From Butyrivibrio proteoclasticus B316 (lineage in GTDB: Bacteria > Bacillota > Clostridia > Lachnospirales > Lachnospiraceae): DNA of 64,000 nucleotides. The stretch covers positions 2,780,001 through 2,844,000 of the forward strand of contig NC_014387.1 of the NCBI RefSeq assembly GCF_000145035.1, written 5' to 3'. The position numbers and the translations under genes are program-made. Positions within the stretch are counted from its first letter, which is position 1; each line of letters starts with the position of its first letter. Positions 25,070-34,372 of the stretch are shown one piece after another. Below the pieces are notes generated by a model that was given only the letters and a program-made list of their open reading frames with translations, searched no databases and was not told the origin of the DNA.

Positions 25070-25897
25070 ATGCAGGTATTAGACAGATTCAAGAAAATCA
25101 ACGGAAACACTCTTAAGATTATAGCTTGTATAACTATGTTGATTGATCATTTAACAGCAGGCATTATGCTTCCTGTTGTTCGTAATGGTTTGTATTCCGG
25201 AGATCTCACTGCCAATGAACTCAACACTATATATATTATTCTCAGAGGAATCGGCAGAATAGCTTTTCCAATATTCTGTTTTCTCCTCGTAGAAGGCTTC
25301 ATACATACCAGAAGCAGGCTAAGATATGCTCTTAGTCTGCTTCTTTTTGGTATAATCTCTGAAATACCTTTCGACCTCATCTTCTATGCTGAGGAAGAAA
25401 TATTTAACATAAATATCATAGAGGCTCTTGAAGCCAACAGCTATCTCTTAAATTATCAGTGTAATGTGTTCTTCACTTTGCTTATTGGTCTTTTGGTCAT
25501 CTGGGCAATTGATGCTACTGTCCGCTTGATAAAAGAAAAAAATATTCCACCGCTATTATCATTTCTTGCAGCAGCTGTTATAACCCTCATAGGGTGCGTT
25601 ATTGCTTACAGGATCAACTCCGATTATGACTTTTACGGAGTCCTTCTGATCACTATTTTCTATGTTTTGCAGAAATATGAATATTTGCGTATTTTGGCCG
25701 GATATGTCTTTATTTCACAGTTAGGAATAGAATACCTGGCATTTCCCGGTTTTATCCTTATGGCTCTATACAATCATAAGAGAGGCAGGAAACTCGGCTG
25801 GCTTAAGTATTTCTTTTACCTCTTCTACCCTGTGCATCTGACACTGATATACATTATAAGGTGCATCATATGGGGCAAATATCAGATGGTTCTGTGA
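25070..25897 (+). CDS. TraX family membrane protein
   Basis: A 275-residue polytopic protein starting LDRFKKINGNTLKIIACITMLIDHLTAG, the typical opening of the TraX/acyltransferase-3-like family with the conserved IDH motif. About seven or eight hydrophobic segments are visible. TraX acetylates F pilin in enterobacteria, but chromosomal Firmicute members stand alone and probably modify some other surface substrate. No conjugation genes are near. It ends before a bidirectional terminator. Confidence 0.9.
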   Translation: MQVLDRFKKINGNTLKIIACITMLIDHLTAGIMLPVVRNGLYSGDLTANELNTIYIILRGIGRIAFPIFCFLLVEGFIHTRSRLRYALSLLLFGIISEIPFDLIFYAEEEIFNINIIEALEANSYLLNYQCNVFFTLLIGLLVIWAIDATVRLIKEKNIPPLLSFLAAAVITLIGCVIAYRINSDYDFYGVLLITIFYVLQKYEYLRILAGYVFISQLGIEYLAFPGFILMALYNHKRGRKLGWLKYFFYLFYPVHLTLIYIIRCIIWGKYQMVL

Positions 25898-25920
25898 ATA
25901 CAAATTCATTTACCGATACT

Positions 25921-25964
25921 ATGAAAAAAGAGCGGACTTTCAATGTTAAGTCCGCTCTTTTTCA
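25921..25964. terminator. Bidirectional terminator between convergent genes
   Basis: agagcggactt and aagtccgctct pair around an 8-base loop, flanked by A and T runs, so it can end transcripts from both the TraX-family gene and the convergent minus-strand gene. Confidence 0.9.
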
Positions 25965-25976
25965 TAGTATTCTTAT

Positions 25977-26567
25977 TCAATTCGCCATCACACTGGCCAT
26001 AGCAGCCTGTGCACTAATAATATCCGTCTTGGATATCGTATAATCCTGAATAACACCGGTATCAAAAGTTACACAATTATCTTCATCAGCTGTAACCACT
26101 TCTACCTGTGTATATCCCTTATCCTTGTCTCCGGTTAAAATATATACCTGATCATCCTTGGCAACATCAATTCTGACCTTAACTGTAGCTTCTGAAGTCA
26201 ATATTGCCTTATTGCTGAATCTTACTACATATGTCCCCGGATAAAAAGCATCCTGCATCTTAGTAACTGTACCACTTATCGGAAGAACATTTCCATCACT
26301 TACTATAGTAACTCTCTGAGTAAGTCTGCCTACGCCATCATCTATATTATGTTCGGCAACACTTGCCTCTCTTCCCCCGGCACTACTGTTATCTTCCATG
26401 CCGAGATAACCATTAAGCGTGTATACAGCATCCGAACGCACCTCGTCGTCCATATCCATACCATTGCCACTATAGTTACGAGAGTAGGCTGTTATGCCAA
26501 ACGCAACACAGCATATAAAAAGTACAGAAACAAGGAATGCAAATAGCCACTTCCTCGTATTCTTCAT
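25977..26567 (-). CDS. Hypothetical membrane-anchored extracellular protein
   Basis: A basic N terminus (MKNTRKW) and one hydrophobic helix (about residues 4-25) suggest export or anchoring. The rest is polar with a beta-rich region around residues 80-170 (LTQRVTIVSDGNVLPISGT, GTYVVRFSNKAIL, VYILTGDKDKGY). No family recognised. ATG 26567 follows AGGTGATTTTT and is preferred over a GTG three codons upstream. It is monocistronic, between the TraX-family gene and trkH. Confidence 0.65.
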   Translation of the reverse strand: MKNTRKWLFAFLVSVLFICCVAFGITAYSRNYSGNGMDMDDEVRSDAVYTLNGYLGMEDNSSAGGREASVAEHNIDDGVGRLTQRVTIVSDGNVLPISGTVTKMQDAFYPGTYVVRFSNKAILTSEATVKVRIDVAKDDQVYILTGDKDKGYTQVEVVTADEDNCVTFDTGVIQDYTISKTDIISAQAAMASVMAN

Positions 26568-26710
26568 AAAAATCACCTACTTATAAATTGTCTTTTCACA
26601 AAACCTACTAAATATTATCACAGTTTGGACACAATTAGCAATAATAAATTTAACTTTTGTTTATAAAAATTTTAGATTTATTGCAGTCTGATTTTTATCA
26701 ATATTTCAAC

Positions 26711-28156
26711 TTATCTTCTCCAGGTCTTAGGCTTGAGTATTACAAAAATAGGCAAAAGCTCCAATCTGCCCGCAAGCATGTCAAACATCAGAACCAGTTT
26801 GGACAGATATGAGAACTGAGAATAATTACCTGTCGGCCCTACCATACCAAGTCCGGGACCTATATTATTAAGCGTAGCAACTACTGAAGTCACAGTTGTC
26901 TGAAAATCAAAGTTATCAAGTGCAACTATCAGTGTTGATGCTATGAATGTAATTACATAAATTCCAAGATAAGCTGTAACTGACTTAACTGTTGTTCCTT
27001 CTACTGAATGTCCGTCCATGTAGACTCTTTTAACAGCCTTGGGATGAACAATGAAATTCAGCTCATTTCTGGCATTTCTGATAACTATAAGAGCTCTGGA
27101 AAATTTAAATCCACCGCCGGTAGATCCGGCGCAAGCTCCTATCAGAGAAAGGACCACTAACATAAGCTTGGATAGCATAGGCCATGTATCAAAATCCAGT
27201 GTACAGAAACCCGTCGTAGTCATAATAGAAGCCACAGAAAAAAGCGAATGATGAAAGGCAAGTCTCGGATCAGTCACACACCCGCTTCTGTATACATTAA
27301 AAGCTATGATTCCTGCAGAAATCAGCATTGTTCCCAGATAGAATTTGACTTCATCAATAGCAAATGCCTCTTTGGGCTTTCTATTGAGAAGAAAATAATA
27401 AACAGTAAAGTTGATTCCGCAAAGGGCCATAAACAAAATGATAATCGCCTGACTCACCAGGGAGTATCCCATCATTCCGGTATCGCGAACTGCAAAACCA
27501 CCCGTTCCAACAGTAGAAAAAGAAATAGTTATAGCATCATATATTGGCATTCCGGAAATAATAAGACAAACTATCTCTGTAACTGTAATTCCAAAGTATA
27601 TGATATATAAAATCTTAGCTGTGTCTTTTACTTTGGGAACAATCTTACCAACAACAGGTCCCGGAGACTCAGCTCTCATCAGATGCATACTATATCCATC
27701 TGCCATAGGCACAACAGCAAGAAGGAAGACCAAAACTCCCATTCCACCAATCCAGTGAGTAAATGTTCTCCAGAACTGAACACTCTTTTCAATGTTATCA
27801 ACAGTTGTTAATATGCTGCCTCCGGTAGTAGTAAAACCGGAAACAGTCTCAAAAAGAGCATCTATATAATTTGGAATTGTTCCTGTTATTACAAAAGGAA
27901 CCGCTCCCATCATACTGACTGCAATCCACGCAACAGCGGTTATAGCAAATCCCTCTTTTGCATAAATAACTCTATTTGCAGGCTTTTTAATAGTAAAAAT
28001 CGTTCCGACAACAAAACATACAGCCGCAAGGATCAAGAAAGAAATTGCACTGTCATATTCCTTGTAAACAAGAGCAACAATCAGAGGCAATGTAAAAAGA
28101 GTTCCCATGATCCTCAACAGTCTAAACAGAATAAATCTGATCATTGAGTAATTCAT
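26711..28156 (-). CDS. trkH: Trk-type potassium uptake protein TrkH
   Basis: The membrane subunit of a Trk/Ktr potassium uptake system. Four pore-loop repeats are visible with filter-type glycines: VSGFTTTGGSIL, SFSTVGTGGFAV, SIMTTTGFCT and LNNIGPGLG. About ten helices, 481 residues. GGAGAA precedes the ATG. It begins 3 bp after the trkA stop codon on the same strand, indicating translational coupling, and works with TrkA, which gates it. Confidence 0.97.
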   Translation of the reverse strand: MNYSMIRFILFRLLRIMGTLFTLPLIVALVYKEYDSAISFLILAAVCFVVGTIFTIKKPANRVIYAKEGFAITAVAWIAVSMMGAVPFVITGTIPNYIDALFETVSGFTTTGGSILTTVDNIEKSVQFWRTFTHWIGGMGVLVFLLAVVPMADGYSMHLMRAESPGPVVGKIVPKVKDTAKILYIIYFGITVTEIVCLIISGMPIYDAITISFSTVGTGGFAVRDTGMMGYSLVSQAIIILFMALCGINFTVYYFLLNRKPKEAFAIDEVKFYLGTMLISAGIIAFNVYRSGCVTDPRLAFHHSLFSVASIMTTTGFCTLDFDTWPMLSKLMLVVLSLIGACAGSTGGGFKFSRALIVIRNARNELNFIVHPKAVKRVYMDGHSVEGTTVKSVTAYLGIYVITFIASTLIVALDNFDFQTTVTSVVATLNNIGPGLGMVGPTGNYSQFSYLSKLVLMFDMLAGRLELLPIFVILKPKTWRR

Positions 28157-28159
28157 TTA

Positions 28160-29521
28160 TCAATTCTCCAAAATATCATTTATATCTTTTAATCCGGTTC
28201 TTGTAGTAACTACAATAACTGAATCTCTATCTCTTATAACACTGTCACCACTTGGAGAAGTGATTTCACCATAATGGTTTATGCACGCAATAAGGATACC
28301 TTTTTTTAGATGAAGCTGAGAAAGCGGAACTCCTACAACCTGGCTTCCTCCGCGTACTATGAACTCCAGCGCCTCAACTCTCTCATCATTAAGCTTATAA
28401 AGAGTCTCAATATTACTATCCTTGGACGCAGACATTCCTCTAACAAACTGAACAATTCTGTCAGCAGTAATATTCTTGGGATAAATGATACTTCCAATAT
28501 TAAGTGAGCCTATGATATCACCATAGTCAACTCTGTGTACCTTGGTAATAAGCTTTGCCTTGGGATTGATGCTCTTCACATACATTGAGAGCATAATGTT
28601 CTCTTCATCAAGGTTAGTCAGTGAAACAAATGATTCCACACTTGTTACACCTTCTTCAAGGAGCATATCCTTGTCAGTTCCATCACCACATATGATCAGA
28701 GCCTGTGGTAAAAGATCTGACAATTCCTTGCATCTTGCAGGATCTCTTTCAAAAATAGTAACCTTTATTCCAAGAGAAAGAAGATTCTGAGCCAGATAAA
28801 AGCCCGTCTCTCCTCCTCCAATTATCATTGTAGAATGTACTTTGGCAGTAGGAAGTCCAAGCTTTCTAAAGAAGTTAATTGTATTTCTGCTGGACGCAAA
28901 AACTGTAGCCTCATCTCCTGCATGAAGAACTGTATTTCCATCAGGGATAAATACTTCATTTCCTCTGCTGACAATAGAAATAAGTACCTGCTTACGAAGA
29001 TCCGCAGGAATATCTTTAAGAGCCTTATTGCAGAGTCTGGAATTCTCATCGATGATAAATTTAACCATCTCAGCTCTTCCTCTGGCAAAAGTCTCAATCT
29101 TAGTTGCTGAAGGGAATTTCAAAAGACGCTCAGCCTCGTTGGCTGCAGCTTCCTCTGGATTGATTACCATGGAAAGTCCCAATTCTTCCTTAATAAAGTT
29201 GATTTCCTTTTTATATATAGGATTGCGTACTCTCGCTATAGTATGGCAGTTACCTGCTTTCTTGGCAATCAGACAGCACAAAAGGTTAAGCTCGTCAGAA
29301 TCAGTAACCGCAATCATAAGATCTGCAGTTTCTATACCTGCGTCCTTCATGATAGAATAGCTGGCACCATTGCCAACAATTCCCATAACATCGTAGTTAT
29401 TAACTACATTTTGAAGAACACTACTCTTTTCCTCTATAACTGTTATATTATGTCCTTCTTTGCTAAGCTGCCTTGTCAGTGTCTGTCCTACATTGCCGCA
29501 GCCCACAATCAGAATATGCAT
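28160..29521 (-). CDS. trkA: Trk system potassium transporter TrkA, regulatory subunit
   Basis: A cytoplasmic peripheral protein that binds NAD(H) or nucleotides and controls TrkH. Two Rossmann-type RCK_N domains begin HILIVGCGNVGQTLT and STMIIGGGETGFYLA, each followed by a TrkA_C domain. ATG 29521 (MHILIVGCG) lies six bases after GGAGG and is preferred over an ATG at 29527. It is first gene of the trkA-trkH operon. Confidence 0.96.
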   Translation of the reverse strand: MHILIVGCGNVGQTLTRQLSKEGHNITVIEEKSSVLQNVVNNYDVMGIVGNGASYSIMKDAGIETADLMIAVTDSDELNLLCCLIAKKAGNCHTIARVRNPIYKKEINFIKEELGLSMVINPEEAAANEAERLLKFPSATKIETFARGRAEMVKFIIDENSRLCNKALKDIPADLRKQVLISIVSRGNEVFIPDGNTVLHAGDEATVFASSRNTINFFRKLGLPTAKVHSTMIIGGGETGFYLAQNLLSLGIKVTIFERDPARCKELSDLLPQALIICGDGTDKDMLLEEGVTSVESFVSLTNLDEENIMLSMYVKSINPKAKLITKVHRVDYGDIIGSLNIGSIIYPKNITADRIVQFVRGMSASKDSNIETLYKLNDERVEALEFIVRGGSQVVGVPLSQLHLKKGILIACINHYGEITSPSGDSVIRDRDSVIVVTTRTGLKDINDILEN

Positions 29522-29747
29522 ATTCATCCTCCATTATAAACACATAAATCCACATTACATTATATCATCCCCACCCTTTAAATCAACTCACTGCGCAATC
29601 ACTATTAGTTTATACTCTTTTGTATTTGTTCACAGGCTATTATTGATTTTTAAGATTAATCTAATCCCTTGTTTCTTGTATTTGCGGTGCTTTGAACATA
29701 AAATGAACTTGTTAAAAGTGGTTTTTCCGGTCCATGAAGGGTTTAGT

Positions 29748-30287
29748 ATGCTCAAATATCTGGTTATTTATGCCAGTGAAACTGGCAACACCAAAAAACT
29801 AGCTGAAGAAATATATAAAGCTTTACCTTCCTCCAAAAAAGATAAGGCATTAGTTGACGTGCGGACCTGGAACGGAACTCTTGATGCAGAAACATACTTT
29901 ATAGGCTTTTGGGCCAACAGAGGCTCATGTACACTTGAAATTATAGATATACTCTCCTCACTTAATCATCGCAATATTGCACTGTTCGGAACCTGCGGAA
30001 CAGGAAATGCAAAAGGATACTACTCTTTGCTCGAGCAAAATGCAAGTGTGTGGATTTCTGATGATAATAACTATCTTGGCTCATACTTTTGTCAGGGTAA
30101 AATGACAGATGAACTACGAGCCAAGTATGAATCCTACAGAGGAAAGTGCGATGATGAGAAAATAGATCAGATTATTAAGATTTTCGATTCAGCCAAAAAT
30201 CATCCTTCAAGAGAAGACCTGCAAAGAGCACATCAATTCGTCAATGAGTGCTATCTGCAGGCCAAAGAATCACTATTACATGTATAA
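29748..30287 (+). CDS. Flavodoxin family protein
   Basis: A 179-residue protein with the FMN phosphate-binding loop YASETGNTKKLAEEI near the N terminus, then YFIGFWANRGSC and LFGTCGTGNAKGYY as the later flavin-contacting loops. The C-terminal 50 residues are helical. It resembles flavodoxin-like proteins that accompany anaerobic reductases (BilS-type). An open frame extends far upstream, but ATG 29748 with AAGGG upstream is the first start that fits the domain. Confidence 0.85.
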   Translation: MLKYLVIYASETGNTKKLAEEIYKALPSSKKDKALVDVRTWNGTLDAETYFIGFWANRGSCTLEIIDILSSLNHRNIALFGTCGTGNAKGYYSLLEQNASVWISDDNNYLGSYFCQGKMTDELRAKYESYRGKCDDEKIDQIIKIFDSAKNHPSREDLQRAHQFVNECYLQAKESLLHV

Positions 30288-30300
30288 CAAATCACTTGTT

Positions 30301-31590
30301 TTATTTATGGCTTATGTAGCCATTTGAATCTATCAAAGCATTAGATGACATAGCATTCATATCACCGATTATACGTTGAGCTTCACTTCCAAAAGCTTCA
30401 TTAACCCGGCAATCGCTCTGAATAGCCGGAACAAACTGTAAATTGACAGCTCCGTCATTATGCAAAGTTGCTATTACCATACAGGTATCGAGCGTTTTGG
30501 AATTAAAAATATAGTTTCCCAGACTGTAGACTACTGGAACATTTCCTACGTAGTCTATTTTTTGTAGTACATGAGGATGACCACCAATTATAAGATTGGC
30601 CCCCGCACTTGCAAATTCTGCTGCCTGATCTCTCTGAAGATAATCAATCTCTGTAGTACTCTCTGTTCCCCAATGCACAAAAACTATTACGTATGCATTT
30701 TTCTCCTTGGCTTCTCTTATTCTCTGAAGTAAAAGAGAATCATCCAGACATCTGAAGACTCCGGCAGAATCAGCTGTAGCCTCTTTAGTGTCCGGGTTTG
30801 TAATTCTTTCAATCTGAGTCGCACAAATAATGGCTATTTTCATACCACTTTCTGTGACATAGTACACAGTATGCGAAGCCTCATCAATATTATGGCCGGC
30901 ACCCACATATTTAATCCCTGTAGAATCAAGAATATCAAAGGTATCCAAAAGAGCCTGATTTCCATAATCATATGCATGGTTATTGGCAAGCCCAACAATA
31001 TCCACACCCATATCATTAAGAATATTAGCTGTTTCCGGCCTTGCCCTGAACGTATATGTCTTTCCTTCGTTGGAATTCCACGGAGGATATGGAACTCGTT
31101 ATGACATCATGATATCAACAGTCTCATCCTATTGAGAGACTGTCTCCTACACACCTACTGCAGAATTGCCATGGTTTTTGAAGGCATTGCCAACAGCATA
31201 GTTATCATCAAATAGAATGTCTCCTGCAAAACCAATTGTGACACAACTGTCATCCAACGTGCTGATAACCTGCGTATAATCGACATCTTCATCAGGAATA
31301 ACTATTTCCACCTTGTCATTCTCATCCAAAGTGATCACCGGTTCCTCTATTTTATCCGCCTCAGGTATTTTCTCCCATTTACCGGCAAAAGAATAATCAA
31401 TTGGATTCTCAATTGGGCCATTTTGTCTGTTATTTGCAATTAATAAAATTGGAATTCCAATACAAAAAATGACAGCCAGTGTCAGTAAAAATACTACAAA
31501 AGCCTTTCTGACTACATATCCCCCTGAAGAATTCTTGTAATCGTCATAATCATCATAATCATTGTAATTATTTCTGTCTCTTTTCCCCAT
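30301..31590 (-). pseudogene. Interrupted CapA family protein (metallophosphatase-like)
   Basis: The 5' part (31147-31590) encodes an Asp/Tyr-rich cytoplasmic tail, one membrane helix and the start of the CapA domain (VTIGFAGDILFDDNYAVG). The 3' part (30301-31011, extendable in frame to about 31085) continues with GVDIVGLANNHAYDYG, FVHWGTE and NLIIGGHPHVLQ. These are CapA/PgsA-type motifs linked to poly-glutamate or capsule formation. Between them (about 31040-31160) stops in all frames can be resolved by restoring about nine single bases, each a run one base too short; the net frame is kept. A sequencing error cluster or a decaying gene is possible. Start choice is uncertain; ATG 31617 is an alternative. 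Confidence 0.8.
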
Positions 31591-31625
31591 GTGAATAAGT
31601 ATACCACACTTTGTCATATTAGCAG

Positions 31626-31654
31626 AAAAAAAAGCCGCCGCAAAATGCGACGGC
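31626..31654 (-). terminator. Terminator of the rplK-rplA operon
   Basis: Minus-strand stem gccgtcgc/gcggcggc with a 5-base loop, followed by eight T residues, 23 bp after the rplA stop. Confidence 0.93.
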
Positions 31655-31677
31655 TTTGATAGCTCTAGATATACTAA

Positions 31678-32367
31678 TTAGTACTTGTTAGATACAACCT
31701 TAACACCAGGGCCCATTGTTGTAGCAAGAGTGATGCTCTTGAGATACTGACCCTTAACAGATGCTGGTCTAGCCTTTGTGATAGCATCCATAAGAGCGTT
31801 GAAGTTCTGCTCAAGCTGCTCTTCTGTGAAAGAAGCCTTACCAACTGGAACGTGGATGATGTTAGCCTTGTCAAGTCTGTACTCAATCTTACCAGCCTTG
31901 ATATCAGCGATAGCCTTAGTAACATCCATTGTTACTGTACCAGCCTTAGGGTTTGGCATAAGACCCTTAGGTCCAAGTACCTTACCAAGACGTCCTACAA
32001 CGCCCATCATATCAGGTGTTGCAACTACAACGTCGAAATCAAGCCATCCGTCGTTCTGGATCTTAGGAATAAGCTCCTCGCCACCTACATAATCAGCACC
32101 AGCTGCCTGAGCCTCGTCAAGCTTTGTTCCCTTAGCGAAAACAAGAACCTTAACAGTCTTACCTGTTCCGTTAGGAAGAACAACAGCGCCTCTGATCTGC
32201 TGATCAGCGTGACGTGAATCACAGCCTGTTCTGATGTGTAATTCTACAGTCTCATCAAATTTTGCAGTAGCTGACTTCTTAACAAGAGCGATAGCTTCTG
32301 CAGCTTCATACTGCTGAGTCTTATCAATAAGCTTAGCAGCTTCTACGTATTTCTTTCCGTGTTTCAT
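31678..32367 (-). CDS. rplA: 50S ribosomal protein L1
   Basis: Builds the L1 stalk of the large subunit and, in bacteria, represses its own operon by binding the leader mRNA. Full-length at 229 residues, with [29 protein letters not shown], and [22 protein letters not shown] (shown here in parts) as family signatures. GGAGGATGAGAG precedes the ATG. It follows rplK by 13 bp. The operon ends after rplA at a strong terminator; rplJ and rplL are not present in this window. Confidence 0.98.
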   Translation of the reverse strand: MKHGKKYVEAAKLIDKTQQYEAAEAIALVKKSATAKFDETVELHIRTGCDSRHADQQIRGAVVLPNGTGKTVKVLVFAKGTKLDEAQAAGADYVGGEELIPKIQNDGWLDFDVVVATPDMMGVVGRLGKVLGPKGLMPNPKAGTVTMDVTKAIADIKAGKIEYRLDKANIIHVPVGKASFTEEQLEQNFNALMDAITKARPASVKGQYLKSITLATTMGPGVKVVSNKY

Positions 32368-32380
32368 CTCTCATCCTCCA

Positions 32381-32806
32381 TCAGTCTTCTACTACGATAC
32401 CCATACTACGTGCTGTACCAGCGATCATGCTCATAGCACCCTCGATGTCAACAGCGTTAAGGTCTGGCATCTTTGTCTCTGCAATCTTTCTAATTTCTTC
32501 CTTAGAAATAGTTGCAACCTTAGTCTTGTTAGGAACTCCTGATCCCTTCTGAATCTTAGCTGCCTTCTTAAGAAGAACTGCTGCAGGTGGAGTCTTTGTG
32601 ATGAATGTGAAACTTCTGTCTGCATAAACAGTGATAACAACAGGGATGATAACGTCACCCTTATCTGCTGTCTGAGCGTTGAACTGCTTTGTGAATTCAA
32701 CGATGTTTACACCATGCTGACCAAGTGCTGGTCCAACTGGTGGTGCTGGTGTTGCTTTACCAGCCTGGATCTGTAACTTAATATATCCTTCGACTTTCTT
32801 TGCCAT
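32381..32806 (-). CDS. rplK: 50S ribosomal protein L11
   Basis: Binds the GTPase centre of 23S rRNA. The 141-residue protein begins [19 protein letters not shown], continues [14 protein letters not shown] and ends with the RNA-binding domain ([12 protein letters not shown]). ATG 32806 follows AGGAGGTGCCATA. An upstream in-frame start at 32848 would read through that ribosome site and is rejected. It precedes rplA in the rpmG-secE-nusG-rplK-rplA operon. Confidence 0.98.
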   Translation of the reverse strand: MAKKVEGYIKLQIQAGKATPAPPVGPALGQHGVNIVEFTKQFNAQTADKGDVIIPVVITVYADRSFTFITKTPPAAVLLKKAAKIQKGSGVPNKTKVATISKEEIRKIAETKMPDLNAVDIEGAMSMIAGTARSMGIVVED

Positions 32807-32819
32807 TATGGCACCTCCT

Positions 32820-33029
32820 GAAAATATGTGGTCGGCGCAATCGCCCACGTTAGTCTTGCTCCAGTGGTTCAGTTAACCAGTCTCGATCATATCTCGACCA
32901 AAACTCATCACCGGAGGCAGCGCCAACTACATGTATAATATACATGCCGGGTCTTGCTCCCACTCAGCGGTTACGTGCCTGCAATGCAGGCTATATATCC
33001 AGATGCTCAAGCATCCAAATACCTTAATA
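32820..33029 (-). promoter_or_regulatory. Structured nusG-rplK spacer, probable L1/L11 leader
   Basis: The 210-bp spacer is long for this tight operon and rich in hairpins on the minus strand: gatgcttgagcatc, gcctgcattgcaggc, catgtatattatacatg and ggttaactgaacc. The word ggagcaagac occurs twice. L1 autoregulation through an rplK leader is well known, so an L1 site is likely here, but I cannot assign the exact binding fold. An internal promoter is also possible. Confidence 0.55.
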
Positions 33030-33030
33030 A

Positions 33031-33672
33031 TTATGAATCAATTTTTCTAACTTCAGCGAATGAAATCTCAACCGGTGTCTCACGGCCAAACAAATCTACA
33101 TTGATAGTAGCTGTCTGCTTACCAAAATCCATTCTCTGTACAACACCTGCTGTATCCTTCCAAACACCAGCGATAACTGCAATCTCATCGCCAACGCCGA
33201 AGTCAACAGAAATTGTATCTGTCTTAATACCGAGAGGTTTGATCTCTGCATCAGTAAGAGGAACAGGTTTACTTCCCGGTCCTACGAAACCAGTTACACC
33301 ACGTGTATTACGAACAACATACCAAGTCTCGTCATTCATATCCATGTTGACAAGAACATAGCCTGGGAACATTTTCCTCTGGACATTCTTGCGAGCACCA
33401 TTCTTAACTTCGACTACATCCTGAAGCGGAACTCTTACCTCGAGAATCTGATTCTCAAGATGTCTGTTCTCGATGGTCTTCTCAAGGTTAGCTTTAACCT
33501 TGTTCTCATAGCCTGAATATGTGTGAACAACATACCAATGAGCATTCTCATTGGCTGATGCATTGCCAGCCTCTGTTGTAGCTTCCTGGTTCTCAGAAGC
33601 ATCTGATAATACCTCTTCAGATACTGTGTTGGCAGAATCTAATTCAAGATCCTTTTCCATTTCTTCTGACAT
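33031..33672 (-). CDS. nusG: Transcription termination/antitermination protein NusG
   Basis: Binds RNA polymerase and couples or pauses transcription. The NGN domain starts at about residue 45 (HWYVVHTYSGYENKVKANLE) and includes KMFPGYVLVNM. The C-terminal KOW domain begins VGDEIAVIAGVWKDTAGVV. The first 44 residues are an acidic, low-complexity extension seen in some Clostridia. AAGGAGAT precedes the ATG. It lies between secE and rplK. Confidence 0.97.
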   Translation of the reverse strand: MSEEMEKDLELDSANTVSEEVLSDASENQEATTEAGNASANENAHWYVVHTYSGYENKVKANLEKTIENRHLENQILEVRVPLQDVVEVKNGARKNVQRKMFPGYVLVNMDMNDETWYVVRNTRGVTGFVGPGSKPVPLTDAEIKPLGIKTDTISVDFGVGDEIAVIAGVWKDTAGVVQRMDFGKQTATINVDLFGRETPVEISFAEVRKIDS

Positions 33673-33707
33673 ATTATCTCCTTTATAAAAGTGAATATGT
33701 GTCCTAC

Positions 33708-33971
33708 TTAAAATATAGAAGTAATAAAGTTCACTCCATATTCAAACACAATGTCCAATACTGCGATCAGTGCGCAACAAATAGCAGAAACAACAACTAC
33801 TGCAGTTGTCTGCTTAATAATATCGTCTTTTGTAGGCCATATAATCTTTCCAAACTCTGCCTTAACCCCTGAAAAGAAGTCTGCAATCTTAGAGAAAACT
33901 CCGTCCTTAGATTTAGCCTTCTTCTTGGCAGTAGTATTGGAACTGCTTGATACTGCTTTGGTCTCTTCCAT
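33708..33971 (-). CDS. secE: Preprotein translocase subunit SecE
   Basis: An 87-residue protein with a charged N terminus, the conserved amphipathic segment FFSGVKAEFGKIIWPTKDD and one C-terminal membrane helix (about 58-82). It is part of the SecYEG channel. Its position between rpmG and nusG is the standard bacterial order. AGGAGG precedes the ATG. Confidence 0.95.
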   Translation of the reverse strand: MEETKAVSSSSNTTAKKKAKSKDGVFSKIADFFSGVKAEFGKIIWPTKDDIIKQTTAVVVVSAICCALIAVLDIVFEYGVNFITSIF

Positions 33972-34007
33972 ACCCGTAGCAACCTCCTAATTAATATAGG
34001 GAAACGA

Positions 34008-34157
34008 TTATTTTGTTTCCTTATGTAATGTATGCTTCTTGCAGAATGGGCAATACTTCTTCATCTCAACACGATCAGGATGTGTCTTCTTATCCTTAGT
34101 TGTGTCATAGTTACGATTCTTGCAATCTGTGCATGCCAGTGTAATTCTTGTACGCAT
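34008..34157 (-). CDS. rpmG: 50S ribosomal protein L33
   Basis: A 49-codon gene translated by hand: [20 protein letters not shown], then [20 protein letters not shown], then KHTLHKETK. The four cysteines in two CxxC pairs mark the zinc-binding form of L33. GGAGGTGAGATA precedes the ATG. It is the first gene of the rpmG-secE-nusG-rplK-rplA operon; the gap to secE is 36 bp. Confidence 0.97.
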   Translation of the reverse strand: MRTRITLACTDCKNRNYDTTKDKKTHPDRVEMKKYCPFCKKHTLHKETK

Positions 34158-34221
34158 TATCTCACCTCCGGGCGTTTTAATCTATACTATACTTCGCGCC
34201 ACAAAACATATTTTTTTGCAT

Positions 34222-34246
34222 AAAAAAAAGACGTAAATCTTATGTC
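34222..34246 (-). terminator. Hairpin with U-run at the very 5' end of the rpmG transcript
   Basis: On the minus strand gacataa-gat-ttacgtc forms a 7-bp stem with one G-U pair and is followed by eight T residues. It begins within a few bases of the predicted start of transcription. It could be an attenuator, a 5' stabilising hairpin or a terminator for an antisense transcript. Confidence 0.6.
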
Positions 34247-34254
34247 GCTTGTCT

Positions 34255-34283
34255 AATATATCATAGTCTTTTGCATACGTCAA
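34255..34283 (-). promoter_or_regulatory. Promoter of the rpmG-secE-nusG-rplKA operon
   Basis: On the minus strand TTGACG (complement of 34278-34283) and TATATT (complement of 34255-34260) are 17 bp apart. The start point would lie near 34248, leaving a leader of about 90 bases before rpmG. Confidence 0.75.
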
Positions 34284-34344
34284 CGGTTTTCCAATCATAA
34301 TTATAACATTTTTATTAAATCGTTCATTTTTCATGATTATTTCA

Positions 34345-34372
34345 TTGACATTTGCATTGTTTTTAGTAGAAT
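34345..34372 (+). promoter_or_regulatory. Promoter of the FliD-like gene
   Basis: TTGACA (34345-34350) and TAGAAT (34367-34372) are 16 bp apart, giving a sigma-A-type promoter rather than a flagellar sigma-28 one. The leader is about 95 bases. It is divergent from the rpmG promoter 62 bp away. Confidence 0.7.

Noticed and set aside
25070..25897. TraX-family protein as a sign of a conjugative element
   Set aside because: No relaxase, coupling protein or type IV secretion genes are nearby; chromosomal Firmicute TraX-like proteins are common on their own.
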